This document shows, piece by piece, positions 1 through 8,030 of a stretch of DNA of 64,000 bases. Position numbers and translations under genes: made by a program. Source of the stretch: Nanoarchaeota archaeon (lineage in GTDB: Archaea; EX4484-52; LFW-46); assembly GCA_018897155.1 (NCBI GenBank), contig JAHILE010000045.1, forward strand, positions 5,402 to 69,401. The letters run 5' to 3'. The notes beneath the pieces were generated by a model. The model was not told where the DNA came from and did not search any database. It saw nothing but the letters and a program-made list of their open reading frames with translations. How positions within the stretch are numbered: position 1 is the stretch's first letter; the number at the start of each line of letters is the position of its first letter.

Positions 1-333
1 TTTCGCAATTGCATCGATGCGCTCCTTCTGGTAGTTTGAGTAAAGCGCGCCAGTTACGATACCGTCAACTTTTCCCTTTACCGTTGCGATGAGATTTTCA
101 AGGTCCTTTAGTTCTTTTTCCTTTTCACCTTTTGTTTTTCCAGTAATTTGTGGGATGTTCATAAGATCTGCCTGCATCGCAGTGAGATGGACGTTTGGGT
201 GGTGGAACATATAGCTGTCAGAACGCGCAGGCATCATTGTAAGAATATATGTGATTTCATGGCCTTTTTGCTTCATTGCATATATTGCGAAAATGGAATC
301 CTTTCCTCCGGAAATGAGTGCCGCGAGCTTCAT
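1..333 (-). CDS. dph6: Dph6-type diphthine-ammonia ligase, C-terminus outside window
   Basis: Partial gene; the first 111 codons are present and the rest lies left of base 1. Dph6 enzymes use ATP to amidate diphthine on elongation factor 2, the last step of diphthamide synthesis in the cytoplasm. The start is MKLAALISGGKDS, a PP-loop nucleotide-binding motif (SGGKDS at residues 8-13). It is followed by the family-typical SYMFHHPN and by VDGIVTGALYSNYQKERID, which separate it from thiouridine-forming PP-loop proteins. It begins 2 bases after the stop of the ubiquitin-like gene 336-536, so the two are probably cotranscribed. Family assignment is good; the exact substrate is inferred from family. 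Confidence 0.85.
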   Translation of the reverse strand, partial: MKLAALISGGKDSIFAIYAMKQKGHEITYILTMMPARSDSYMFHHPNVHLTAMQADLMNIPQITGKTKGEKEKELKDLENLIATVKGKVDGIVTGALYSNYQKERIDAIAK

Positions 334-335
334 AA

Positions 336-536
336 TTATCCGCCCGATACAACCTGAATAATCTCTATTTTGTCGTTGTTATTAAGCTCTTCGTTGTCCG
401 GAATTATTTCTCCGCCGCGCTTTATCAGGACCATTTCCGGATTAATTTTGAGAATCTGAAGTACATCCAGCCCGATTGCGCCGTATCTTAGCGCGAGCTT
501 CTTTTTCACTTTTCCGTATGTGACAAAAACGTGCAT
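336..536 (-). CDS. ThiS/MoaD/Urm1-like ubiquitin-fold protein ending in Gly-Gly
   Basis: A 66-residue beta-grasp protein of the ThiS/MoaD/SAMP group. Such proteins are adenylated at a C-terminal Gly-Gly and act as sulfur carriers or protein modifiers. The C-terminus reads IEIIQVVSGG, and the central part (KINPEMVLIKRGGEIIPDNEEL) has the usual ThiS spacing. A longer frame starts at 602, but the ATG at 534-536 is preferred because a TATA box is centred 27 bases upstream of it, fitting leaderless transcription. The dph6 homologue follows after 2 bases. Whether it serves tRNA thiolation, molybdopterin, thiamine or protein conjugation cannot be told from the sequence. Confidence 0.8.
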   Translation of the reverse strand: MHVFVTYGKVKKKLALRYGAIGLDVLQILKINPEMVLIKRGGEIIPDNEELNNNDKIEIIQVVSGG

Positions 537-558
537 ATCCGGTTTTAGTTCCTTTAAT

Positions 559-567
559 TTATATATA
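559..567. promoter_or_regulatory. Single TATA box shared by two divergent genes
   Basis: The near-palindrome TTATATATA is centred at 563, exactly 27 bases from the ATG of the ubiquitin-like gene (536, minus strand) and 27 bases from the ATG of the HIT gene (590, plus strand). Both distances match the archaeal TATA-to-start spacing of leaderless genes. No other TATA-like sequence was seen in this 53-base gap. Confidence 0.6.
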
Positions 568-589
568 CTTCCTTTGACAATATCCTGAT

Positions 590-1117
590 ATGAACGCCTC
601 AAATCCTCTTGAAGAAGATTATCAGAAGCTTACAAGGCAGGCAAGTTCGCTTCGGCCGCAAGGTGCGCAAAGGGCACCGCAATCCGCGGCACCGCGGCAG
701 GATGAGTGCATTTTCTGCAAAATGGCCAAGAAAGAGATAAGGACGCGCCAAATCGAGGAGAATGCGAAATTTTCTGCGTTTCTTGACATCCAGCCAAAAG
801 AGGCGGGGCATGTGATAATTCTTTCTAAAAGGCATTTTGCGCAGATGGATGAAATGGATGAGGTCGAGGCTTCTACTTTGGTAGACCTTATAAAAAGCGT
901 TTCATCGCGCATGAAAAAAGTTCTCGGAGCAACCGGATTTACAGTCATTTCCCAGAACGGTATATCTTCGGCGCAGGCTGTTGCGCATTTTGCCGTGCAT
1001 GTGATTCCGACATATTCACAAAACGCCGTGGATTTGCCTGTGATGAACCTGATACAGCCGCAGAAAGTTCCGGAGTTTGTGATGGCTGATATTGAAAGGC
1101 TGCTAAGGAAGGTTTAG
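590..1117 (+). CDS. HIT-domain protein lacking the nucleophilic histidine
   Basis: A 175-residue histidine-triad protein. HIT enzymes hydrolyse or transfer nucleoside monophosphates through a covalent histidine intermediate. Residues 1-38 are a Gln/Ala/Arg/Pro-rich leader; the HIT fold begins at DECIFCKMAKKEI. The triad region reads QAVAHFAVHVIPTY where family members have H-x-H-x-H: the first and third histidines are present but the middle one, the nucleophile, is alanine (codon GCC). It may therefore be a binding protein rather than a hydrolase. It shares a divergent promoter with the ubiquitin-like gene and is followed after 2 bases by the next gene. Confidence 0.85.
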   Translation: MNASNPLEEDYQKLTRQASSLRPQGAQRAPQSAAPRQDECIFCKMAKKEIRTRQIEENAKFSAFLDIQPKEAGHVIILSKRHFAQMDEMDEVEASTLVDLIKSVSSRMKKVLGATGFTVISQNGISSAQAVAHFAVHVIPTYSQNAVDLPVMNLIQPQKVPEFVMADIERLLRKV

Positions 1118-1119
1118 GT

Positions 1120-1602
1120 ATGCCGGCGCTAAAAGAGTTGAACAGCTTTCTAGGAATCGCTAGTTTATCTACGTACGCAGGCAGCGGACCTGAAGCAGAT
1201 CCGGAAGAGCTTGATTTTAAAGAGTTGGAATACGAAGAAGGAAAATGGCGTTACTTGGATAGCTACACAGGATTTTTTCAGTCATGGGGACGGGAAACTG
1301 TGTGGTATGATAAAAAGCCATTCTGGACTCAAGTATATGGCGGCGGAATGACAGAAAAATTTCAAATGGACAAAGATTTTGCGCACAAAACATTTGAATT
1401 TCTCAAAAAAGCATTATCTGCCGGCGAAAAACAAAAGAGCTTTCAGCCTCGCGGCCCAAATAAATTCGTTGATGGTGATTGGGAATATATTTGCGAATGG
1501 AAGGGCGATATTTCAAAATTTGAAGGGCATGAAAAAATTAAACTTAAAGGAGAATTAGCATTTACGCATGATTTCTTGGGCGGCTTAGTTCTTGATGGGT
1601 GA
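1120..1602 (+). CDS. DUF5680-like protein
   Basis: A 160-residue soluble protein with no membrane segment. The core, with WRYLDSYTGFFQSWGRETVWYDKKPFWTQVYGGGM at about residues 43-77, resembles the DUF5680 domain, which elsewhere occurs alone or fused to helix-turn-helix domains. Function is unknown. It starts 2 bases after the HIT stop codon, so it is probably read from the same transcript. The family match is from memory of the motif and should be taken as moderate. Confidence 0.65.
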   Translation: MPALKELNSFLGIASLSTYAGSGPEADPEELDFKELEYEEGKWRYLDSYTGFFQSWGRETVWYDKKPFWTQVYGGGMTEKFQMDKDFAHKTFEFLKKALSAGEKQKSFQPRGPNKFVDGDWEYICEWKGDISKFEGHEKIKLKGELAFTHDFLGGLVLDG

Positions 1603-1668
1603 AATCCAATATTTGATTAATTTATTCGATTGTGTCCGTATTTAAAGTTTCATTAAGATTCATATTTT

Positions 1669-3078
1669 ATGAATTCTTTACGTATGACCAAAATCGTCTG
1701 CACAATCGGACCAAAGACAGAATCTTATGAAATGCTTGAGAAGCTCGCGAAAGCAGGAATGAATGTTGCGCGCCTTAATTTCTCTCACGGCAGTTATGAA
1801 GAGCAGGGCGCAAAAATAAAGCGGATAAAAGAGCTTAATAAAAAAATAATCCATCCAATCGCGATTCTTCTTGACACGCAGGGGCCGGAGATAAGGACCG
1901 GCGTTCTGAAGGCAGACCTAAAGCTTCAGATGGGGGATAAATTCACATTTACTGTTGCAGATAAATTTGACGGAAAATGCGGCACTACAATCACATACAA
2001 GCAGATTGTCAAAGATGTGGAAAAAGGCCATATAATACTTGTTGATGACGGCATGCTGGAATTTGAGGTTGAAAAAATATCGGGAAACGATGTCATCTGC
2101 AAGGTGCTGAATTCAGGAATTCTTTCATCAAGAAAGGGTGTTAATATTCCGGGAATCAGTATAAACCTTCCGGCGCTTTCCGATAAAGATGTTAATGATA
2201 TAAACTTCGGAATAAAAAATGAAGTCGATTATATTGCCGTATCTTTTGTGCGAAGGCCTGAAGAGATAACCGCCTTGCGCAAGCTTATAAAAGATGAGGG
2301 GGCAAGCACACTGATACTCGCGAAAATCGAGCACATGGATGCTGTGAATAATTTCGACAAGATTCTTGAAGTTTCCGATGGCATACTGGTTGCGCGCGGA
2401 GATCTTGGCGTGCAGGTGCCGTTTGAGGAAATTCCGATAATTCAGAGCAGGCTTATAGCAAAATGCAACAAGGCCGGAAAACCGGTGATTACAGCGACGC
2501 ACATGCTTAACTCGATGACTGATTATCCCAGGCCGACTAGAGCTGAAGTTTCCGATGTTGCAAACAGCGTGCTGAATGGAACCGATGCAGTGATGCTTTC
2601 TGCAGAATCCGCAAAAGGAAAATACCCTGTTGAATCTGTTGCTGTAATGGATAAGATTTGCCGGGCGACAGAGAAAACACTTGAGAGCAATATTGAAAAA
2701 ATGATTTCGGGAAAGACTGTTCCGGAAATTATCGCGCGAGCAGTTGCCCAGAGCGCGGAAGTTGTCGGGGCAAAGGCAATAATTACGTTTACGATAACCG
2801 GAAACACCGCGCAGACAATATCCAAATTCAGGACAAAAGTGCCAATATTTGCAATGACTGTTTCGGATAAAATCATTCGCGCGACATCCCTTTCATGGGG
2901 AGTCTATTCTTTTCGGATGCGCGAGTATTCGTCAACAGACACAATGATAAAGGACGGCCTGTCTATTTTAAAGGAGAAAGGCGCGCTTGCAAAAGGTGAT
3001 TTGATTGTGATAACGAGCGGCGTGCCGCTTGGAAAAGCAGGAATGACGAATTTGGCGGAGATTAGGAGAGTGGAATAA
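1669..3078 (+). CDS. pyk: Pyruvate kinase
   Basis: Transfers phosphate from phosphoenolpyruvate to ADP, the last ATP-forming step of glycolysis. Length 469 residues is normal. The N-terminal barrel strand CTIGPKTES (11-19), MNVARLNFSHG (31-41), LLDTQGPEIRTG (67-78), metal and substrate residues in LAKIE (217-221) and ARGDLG (242-247), and the signature region ATHMLNSM (276-283) are all present. Domain B occupies about 78-165 and the C-terminal regulatory domain about 340-469. A TATA box (TATTTAAA, 1639-1646) is centred 26-27 bases before the ATG, so the gene is probably leaderless and independently transcribed. Confidence 0.97.
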   Translation: MNSLRMTKIVCTIGPKTESYEMLEKLAKAGMNVARLNFSHGSYEEQGAKIKRIKELNKKIIHPIAILLDTQGPEIRTGVLKADLKLQMGDKFTFTVADKFDGKCGTTITYKQIVKDVEKGHIILVDDGMLEFEVEKISGNDVICKVLNSGILSSRKGVNIPGISINLPALSDKDVNDINFGIKNEVDYIAVSFVRRPEEITALRKLIKDEGASTLILAKIEHMDAVNNFDKILEVSDGILVARGDLGVQVPFEEIPIIQSRLIAKCNKAGKPVITATHMLNSMTDYPRPTRAEVSDVANSVLNGTDAVMLSAESAKGKYPVESVAVMDKICRATEKTLESNIEKMISGKTVPEIIARAVAQSAEVVGAKAIITFTITGNTAQTISKFRTKVPIFAMTVSDKIIRATSLSWGVYSFRMREYSSTDTMIKDGLSILKEKGALAKGDLIVITSGVPLGKAGMTNLAEIRRVE

Positions 3079-3131
3079 TGTTGTAATGTCTGTCAATAGT
3101 TAGATATGTTGGTATCTGCGAGGGCATCTAT

Positions 3132-4382
3132 TTAAGAGTCTTGTAAAAGCCATTTCCATAGTGGTATGAATTTAATCTTTCCTTTCATATTAAACCATTC
3201 AGAATCTTCTTCAGCATCATAGTCTTCAGTAAGGATTAAGAGTTTATGGCATTTTAGTTCTTCTCCGGCTTTAAGCAATGCACGTATTTCCCGCTTTTTG
3301 GTTTCAGGATTGCTGATATCGTAGCATACTTGAATAAGTTGGGTTACTGCCAATTCTTTTTTAACTACAAAATCGACTTCTTCCTGCTGTGCGTTTTTCC
3401 AGTAATATGCACGTATTTCATGATTCAGTTCCGCTTTTTTTAATTTGCATGCCACAATATTTTCATAAAGTTTTCCGATATTCGGACTGAATTTGAATGC
3501 TTTAGCGTGTATGATACCGTTATCAGTGCAGTAAATTTTCTTATTTGAAGATATTTGTTCCTTTACCTTAAATGAAAAACGAGGTATTGCAAAAACCAAA
3601 AACGCTTCTTCTAAATAGCCTAAGTATTTTTCGACAGTGTATGGGCTTTTGCATTTCGTTATTTTGCTTAAGGAATTATAGGACTGTTCGTTTGCAATAT
3701 TTGAAATTAAATACAGCGCAAGGTTTTCAATTCCTTCTGCAAAACGTATTTTATGCCGTTTTATAATGTCTTTGTAAAGTACGGAATCAAATAATGTCGA
3801 AAGATATTCTTTGAAATCCAGATGCTTCATCAAAGGCTCTGGATAGCCCCCATAGGTTATGTATTTTAGCAGCATTTCTTTTGTTTCGGAAGTTGTCAGC
3901 TCTTTTTTTTCAAAATGTAAAAATTCCTTGAATGAAAAAGGGAATATGTGAATGAGGCTGTGCCTTCCGGTAAGGTGCGTTGCCAGTTCCGCACTCAAAA
4001 GTTTCGCGTTGCTTCCGGTGATTATTAAATTATATCCTTGCCTCGCAAGCCGGTTTGCAAATAGTTCCCATTTCGGCAAATTCTGGATTTCGTCAAACAG
4101 TATGTATTTCGGGTTGTAGTATATTGAATTTAAAGCTGAAACAATTTCGTCATAGTTTTGTGTTTCTGAAAGCTTTTCATCATCAAAATTTACGTATCCA
4201 AAATTGCCTTGTTTATTCAGAAAATGAAGCGCGAAAAAAGACTTTCCAGCCCTTCTTGGGCCAATAATCACTTTTATCAGAGGGCTATTTAGTTTATTCG
4301 AATCATAGTCTCTCTCAGCATATGGCTCTTTTAGCTTATTTTCAAGCTCTCTTTTTTGGAGCAGTAAAATGTCTCGAATCAT
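3132..4382 (-). CDS. AAA-type ATPase with DUF4143 C-terminus
   Basis: A member of the archaeal/bacterial AAA_14-DUF4143 ATPases, which are frequent accessory genes of unclear role. Walker A is GPRRAGKS (about residues 41-48), Walker B YILFDEI (93-99), and an ITGSN sensor-like motif follows near 122. The C-terminal half contains YYWKNAQQEEVDFVV, a nuclease-like pattern typical of DUF4143. The start at 4382 is chosen because AGGTG lies a few bases upstream; a GTG three codons earlier is possible. No partner gene adjoins it. Confidence 0.9.
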   Translation of the reverse strand: MIRDILLLQKRELENKLKEPYAERDYDSNKLNSPLIKVIIGPRRAGKSFFALHFLNKQGNFGYVNFDDEKLSETQNYDEIVSALNSIYYNPKYILFDEIQNLPKWELFANRLARQGYNLIITGSNAKLLSAELATHLTGRHSLIHIFPFSFKEFLHFEKKELTTSETKEMLLKYITYGGYPEPLMKHLDFKEYLSTLFDSVLYKDIIKRHKIRFAEGIENLALYLISNIANEQSYNSLSKITKCKSPYTVEKYLGYLEEAFLVFAIPRFSFKVKEQISSNKKIYCTDNGIIHAKAFKFSPNIGKLYENIVACKLKKAELNHEIRAYYWKNAQQEEVDFVVKKELAVTQLIQVCYDISNPETKKREIRALLKAGEELKCHKLLILTEDYDAEEDSEWFNMKGKIKFIPLWKWLLQDS

Positions 4383-4932
4383 AAAAAACACCTGATTTAT
4401 ACGGATTCATGAATTTGTCAAATATATGCAATTTTGACATATTTGCTCGATTTTGAGCATTTTCATGTATTTTAAACATTATAATACGAGAAAGTTTATA
4501 TATTTTTGTATTATGATGTTTTTCGTGTGTTTTGGTGTTCTAATGATTTTATTGTGTGTTTTAGTCAAAGCTTAGGGCTCGAGACGTAATAACTTGATAA
4601 ATTTACATATGTTTTTGTGTGCGTTGTGGCTCAAACAATATCATTTTACTTTGTCTTGCGCCCTTACGATATAATGGTAAACTTTTGGACGAAAGCTTAC
4701 GATACAACCGTAAGCTATTTGGGGAATATTTGAAAACAAGGAAAAAACCGCGCGCGGAAAAATAATGTATTTGCTACTCTGGAAGTGGCTATTGGCGCGC
4801 GAGTTTGGGAAAAAAGGCGTGTGATGGCGAATTCGGCGAATGGAGTAGAAAAAGGCGCGCGAAAATTATTGTCCCATTTTTGAACCATATGGATCATTAG
4901 TGAGACAATGGTTGCGTTGAGGTAATGAGTAT
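4383..4932. other. Gene-free AT-rich spacer with paired dyads
   Basis: About 550 bases with no convincing coding frame. The left half is very AT-rich. Two related 20-base dyads lie at 4663-4682 and 4696-4715, starting 33 bases apart. The second is an 8-bp inverted repeat (AGCTTACG / CGTAAGCT, 4694-4716) and the first is an imperfect version. They could be binding sites for a regulator. The right third contains runs of GCGCGC but no gene that I can support. Confidence 0.5.
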
Positions 4933-5766
4933 TCAAAAATCTCTTGGAACTGCGAAAAAAGAGGATTGTTTGCGATATCTTCGGGGTGTAGGATTTCTGT
5001 AATTCGTTCTTATCGTATGGACTAATTGTGGTCTTGTGTGTGAATCAATATTTTCCCGCGATTCTTTAGTCCATCTATATCCACAATATTTACATTCGTT
5101 TGTATTTTTATAAATTTTAATTCTCTCGATTCTATGTCTTCCTTCAGTATAGGTGCTATTTTTGTAAGTGCCATCTGAATAGAAGTATCGAGTTTCGATT
5201 CGATAGTTCCAAGGTATTCTTTCCATTCGTTCAAAATCTCTACCGATATGTTTTTTAACAAAAACTCTTTTACATACGGAGCATCTTGTAAAAACGAATA
5301 TGAATATCATGATAATATCAATTATCAAGAGTGTAGAAAAGATGTCCGGATATTCTGGGATTAATACATATGACGTAATTCCAATTAAAATTGATAAAAC
5401 TAATGGATCTTGATAGAATGGTAATGGTTCGATTTCACTACCAAATTTTAAACCCTTTTTAATAACACTTGATACGTAATTTAGTTCTTTTGGATAAATC
5501 CAAATGCATTTTATATTGTTTAAGCCATAAACCGATTTCTTTTCCTCATATCTTTTTCTTTATTCCATTCTTTCATTATCATTGCTTTTATCCCATCCAC
5601 CAGCATATTCGATATACGTATTATACTTTGGAAGAAAAAAATCAGCTCGTCTAAATCTCTTTGAATCTTCGTTCAAAAAAGTTATTTCTTTTTCTTGTTC
5701 ATAGGTTATTCCTAAATTATCTAAAGCAGCACGAACTGCGCGTTCTCCATCAGATTCAATGTTCAT
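4933..5766 (-). pseudogene. Nuclease-like, membrane and zinc-ribbon protein interrupted by one in-frame stop
   Basis: A single reading frame of about 277 codons runs from ATG 5766 to 4933 and is broken only by a TAA at 5560-5562. Before the stop is a restriction-endonuclease-like domain (ERAVRAALDNLGITYEQEKEI, then RRADFFLPKYNTYIEYAGGWDK, which has a plausible D...E-x core). After it the frame continues with RKRYEEKKSVYGLNNIKCIWIYPKEL, the expected end of that domain, then two hydrophobic stretches and a zinc-ribbon-like CSVC...CKYC pair. A Tyr codon changed to TAA would explain everything. The exact nuclease family is not recognised. It lies beside the nucleotidyltransferase pair in an accessory region. 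Confidence 0.65.
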
Positions 5767-5814
5767 ATAGGTCCTCTTGAATATGTTTTAATTTTCTAAG
5801 GTGTTAATCAATTA

Positions 5815-5844
5815 GTATCCCTCGGCGTTAAGCTTGTTTCGCGC
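5815..5844. repeat. Copy of the aspS 3' end
   Basis: Thirty bases matching 6677-6706 at 27 positions. The three differences are all transitions. Read on the minus strand in the aspS frame it encodes RETSLTPRDT, against REASLTPRDT in aspS. It begins directly beyond the stop of the small gene 5846-6019. Confidence 0.75.
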
Positions 5845-5845
5845 G

Positions 5846-6019
5846 TCATTTCCCCTTCATCTGCGAATCAATAAGCTCCTTTTGCTGCGCGCTCCAGACG
5901 TTGTCCGGAGTTTTTTTGATGTAGTCGACCCACAAATCTATGAATTTCAGGCGCTCCTTGAAGTTCTGCTCTTTCTTTTTGCGAAGCTCTTGCGCGCTGA
6001 TTTTGAGTTTAGTCGGCAT
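5846..6019 (-). CDS. Small charged protein paired with a nucleotidyltransferase
   Basis: A 57-residue Lys/Glu-rich protein (MPTKLKISAQELRKKKEQNF onward) that I do not recognise. Its ATG lies inside the last codons of the nucleotidyltransferase gene, overlapping it by 11 bases, so the two are translationally coupled. Pairs of a nucleotidyltransferase and a small partner are often toxin-antitoxin or abortive-infection modules, which is inference here. The stop codon is immediately followed by a 30-base copy of the aspS 3' end. Confidence 0.6.
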   Translation of the reverse strand: MPTKLKISAQELRKKKEQNFKERLKFIDLWVDYIKKTPDNVWSAQQKELIDSQMKGK

Positions 6020-6623
6020 ATAGCGCCTCCAAATGTTTTTTTGCAGTCTTTTCGGCTTTAAGCGACTTTATGAGTGATTTCAATTCTTCATTATTTAATT
6101 TATCTTTGAAAAGTGAAAACAAAAAATAGGCGTCTTCAATGTCTTTTTCTCCGCTTAAATAAAATTTATATGCAATCTGCATCTCAAGAGGCGACAAAAA
6201 AAGCGTTTTATCGCCTATTTCAACGCGTATTTTTTTGTTTAAAGAATATCGCTCTATTTCATCTTTTACAAATTTGACTTCCATGTTAGGGATGATTTTA
6301 TTGTTCTCTGCAACGCGAATTGATGATCTATCGTTCAGTATTTCAAACGCATCCTTTTCGGTTGTTGAATTTATAATCCAATAGCCATTTTTAATAAGCG
6401 TTGCGTAAAGTTCTGAAAATCTTTCTTTGGATATGGGCTCGATAAGAACATCTATATCCTCTGTTGCGCGGCTTCTTCCGAAAAGTATTGCGACGTAGCC
6501 CGAAACAATAACATAATTTATTTGCAATGAATCAAGGATCTCGATAAAAGAAATTACGAAATTATCCAGTTCGTTTGTTTCTTTATCAAAAATTATATTA
6601 TTTCCGACCATTTTTGGAAGCAT
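6009..6623 (-). CDS. AbiEii-like nucleotidyltransferase
   Basis: A 204-residue predicted nucleotidyltransferase. The N-terminal third has the pattern VSGYVAILFGRSRATEDIDVLI, corresponding to the G-[SG] helix turn followed by a D-x-D metal-binding pair (EDIDVL). The C-terminal part is helical and Lys-rich. Such proteins include AbiEii/MNT toxins and related defence enzymes; the target is unknown. It lies 34 bases downstream of aspS on the same strand and overlaps the 57-residue gene at its 3' end. The pair is bounded by two copies of the aspS 3' end, suggesting it was inserted there. Confidence 0.75.
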   Translation of the reverse strand: MLPKMVGNNIIFDKETNELDNFVISFIEILDSLQINYVIVSGYVAILFGRSRATEDIDVLIEPISKERFSELYATLIKNGYWIINSTTEKDAFEILNDRSSIRVAENNKIIPNMEVKFVKDEIERYSLNKKIRVEIGDKTLFLSPLEMQIAYKFYLSGEKDIEDAYFLFSLFKDKLNNEELKSLIKSLKAEKTAKKHLEALYAD

Positions 6624-6657
6624 AACTCTATTTGTCGTCTTTTCTTTAAAAACGCTT

Positions 6658-7935
6658 TCACGGCGTCAGCCTTTCGGTATCCCTCGGCGTCAAGCTCGCT
6701 TCGCGCACATTCTCAAGATTCAGAATTTTCATTGTCAGTCGCTCGATTCCTATTGCCAGGCCCCCGTGCGGAGGCATGCCGTATTTGAAAAAGCGCAAGT
6801 GGTCAAAGCTCGCAGGGTTGATTCCTTTCTCTTTTATATTCGCGACGCGCTCGTCATACCTGTGCTCACGTATCCCACCGCTTGTGATTTCAAGGCCGTT
6901 GTAAAGCAAATCAAACGACAGCGTGCCTTCTTTTCCCTTGCGCATTATATAGAACGGCTTTTTTGCAAACGGGAATTCTGTGACAAAAACAAAGGATGTG
7001 CCGTGCTCCTTTTGCGCCCACTCAGAGAGCTTTCGCTCGCCTTCCGGAGTAAGGTCAGTTTTTTCGGTTTCGACTTTCATCTTAGCGAGGATTTCATTTG
7101 CTTCTGCAAGCGTCACGCGCGGTATTTTCTTTGGCACATCAAGCGTTATTTTGTACATGTCAAGAATATGCTTGCATCTTTTGTTCAATTCCGTGAAAAT
7201 GAACTGCATCATCTTCTCTTCCATCGCAAGCACATCTTCAAGTTCCTGCGCGACCATCTCCAAGTCAAACGAGGCATACTCGCACAAATGCCTTGGCGTG
7301 TGGTGCGGCTCTGCGCGATACACAAAACCGATGTCATAAACCCTATCTACGCCTGACGCAAGAACGCTTTCTTTTATCAACTGCGGGCTTTGCGCAAGGA
7401 ATGCCTCCTTGTTGAAATAAAGAATCGGGAAATATTCTGTTCCGCCTTCTGTTGCCGCGCCTGTCAATCTTGATGAGAAAATCCGCATGAATGACTCTTT
7501 TTGCATAAATTCTTCCATCAAGTGAGTTATTTCGCTTTCAAGCCTGAAGACTGCCATGATTTCCGGTCTGCGCATGTCGATAAATCTCCAGTCCAACCTT
7601 CTGTCGAAATTCGATTCGATTTTCCCGACATCAATCGGAAGAGGGATTTCGGAATTCGCAATAACTTCAAGAGAATCCGGAACCATCTCAAATCCGTTTG
7701 GCGCGCGGTCATTTTTAACAGCGTTTCCAGAAACAGTAATCAATGTCTCTTTGTGTATCTCTTTGAACTGCGTAAAAAGAGGATTGTCAGCCTTTACAGT
7801 AATCTGCACAATGCCTTCGCGGTCGCGCAAAGTGATGAATATGAGTTTGCCCATGTTTCTGATGTCCTGCGCCCAGCCTGTTACGCGCGCGGATTTTCCT
7901 GCCTCAATCTGGTTTGAGTAATGCGTTCTTAACAT
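6658..7935 (-). CDS. aspS: Aspartyl-tRNA synthetase, archaeal type
   Basis: Charges tRNA-Asp; archaeal enzymes of this size (425 residues) may also charge tRNA-Asn. The N-terminal OB-fold anticodon-binding domain (about 1-100, with VTGWAQDIRNMGKLIFITLRDREG) is followed by the class II catalytic core. That core has the motif 2 region YRAEPHHTPRHLCEYASFDLEM and the motif 3 region GGLAIGIERLTMKILN near the C-terminus. It lacks the bacterial insertion domain. The last codons (REASLTPRDTERLTP) contain the sequence duplicated at 5815-5844. Confidence 0.95.
   Translation of the reverse strand: MLRTHYSNQIEAGKSARVTGWAQDIRNMGKLIFITLRDREGIVQITVKADNPLFTQFKEIHKETLITVSGNAVKNDRAPNGFEMVPDSLEVIANSEIPLPIDVGKIESNFDRRLDWRFIDMRRPEIMAVFRLESEITHLMEEFMQKESFMRIFSSRLTGAATEGGTEYFPILYFNKEAFLAQSPQLIKESVLASGVDRVYDIGFVYRAEPHHTPRHLCEYASFDLEMVAQELEDVLAMEEKMMQFIFTELNKRCKHILDMYKITLDVPKKIPRVTLAEANEILAKMKVETEKTDLTPEGERKLSEWAQKEHGTSFVFVTEFPFAKKPFYIMRKGKEGTLSFDLLYNGLEITSGGIREHRYDERVANIKEKGINPASFDHLRFFKYGMPPHGGLAIGIERLTMKILNLENVREASLTPRDTERLTP
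6677..6706. repeat. aspS 3'-end repeat, functional copy
   Basis: This copy lies inside aspS and encodes part of its C-terminus. Its partner at 5815-5844 lies about 860 bases away on the other side of the nucleotidyltransferase pair, in the same orientation. Confidence 0.75.
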
Positions 7936-8030
7936 AAAGTCACGAGTTAAATGGTGCGAGAAGGCTTATATTTATTGTTAATTGGCTTCCCTTTAGCTAA
8001 GCATATAAGCAACAAATACGAATTAATCTT

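Noticed and set aside
336-602. Longer 88-residue version of the ubiquitin-like protein starting at 602
   Set aside because: It overlaps the start of the HIT gene, and the TATA box fits the ATG at 536 exactly.
4715-4936. Minus-strand open frame of 73 codons
   Set aside because: No ribosome-binding site or promoter fits and the residue composition looks random.
5834-6061. Plus-strand open frame of 75 codons
   Set aside because: It is the antisense of the 57-residue partner gene and the end of the nucleotidyltransferase gene, both better supported.
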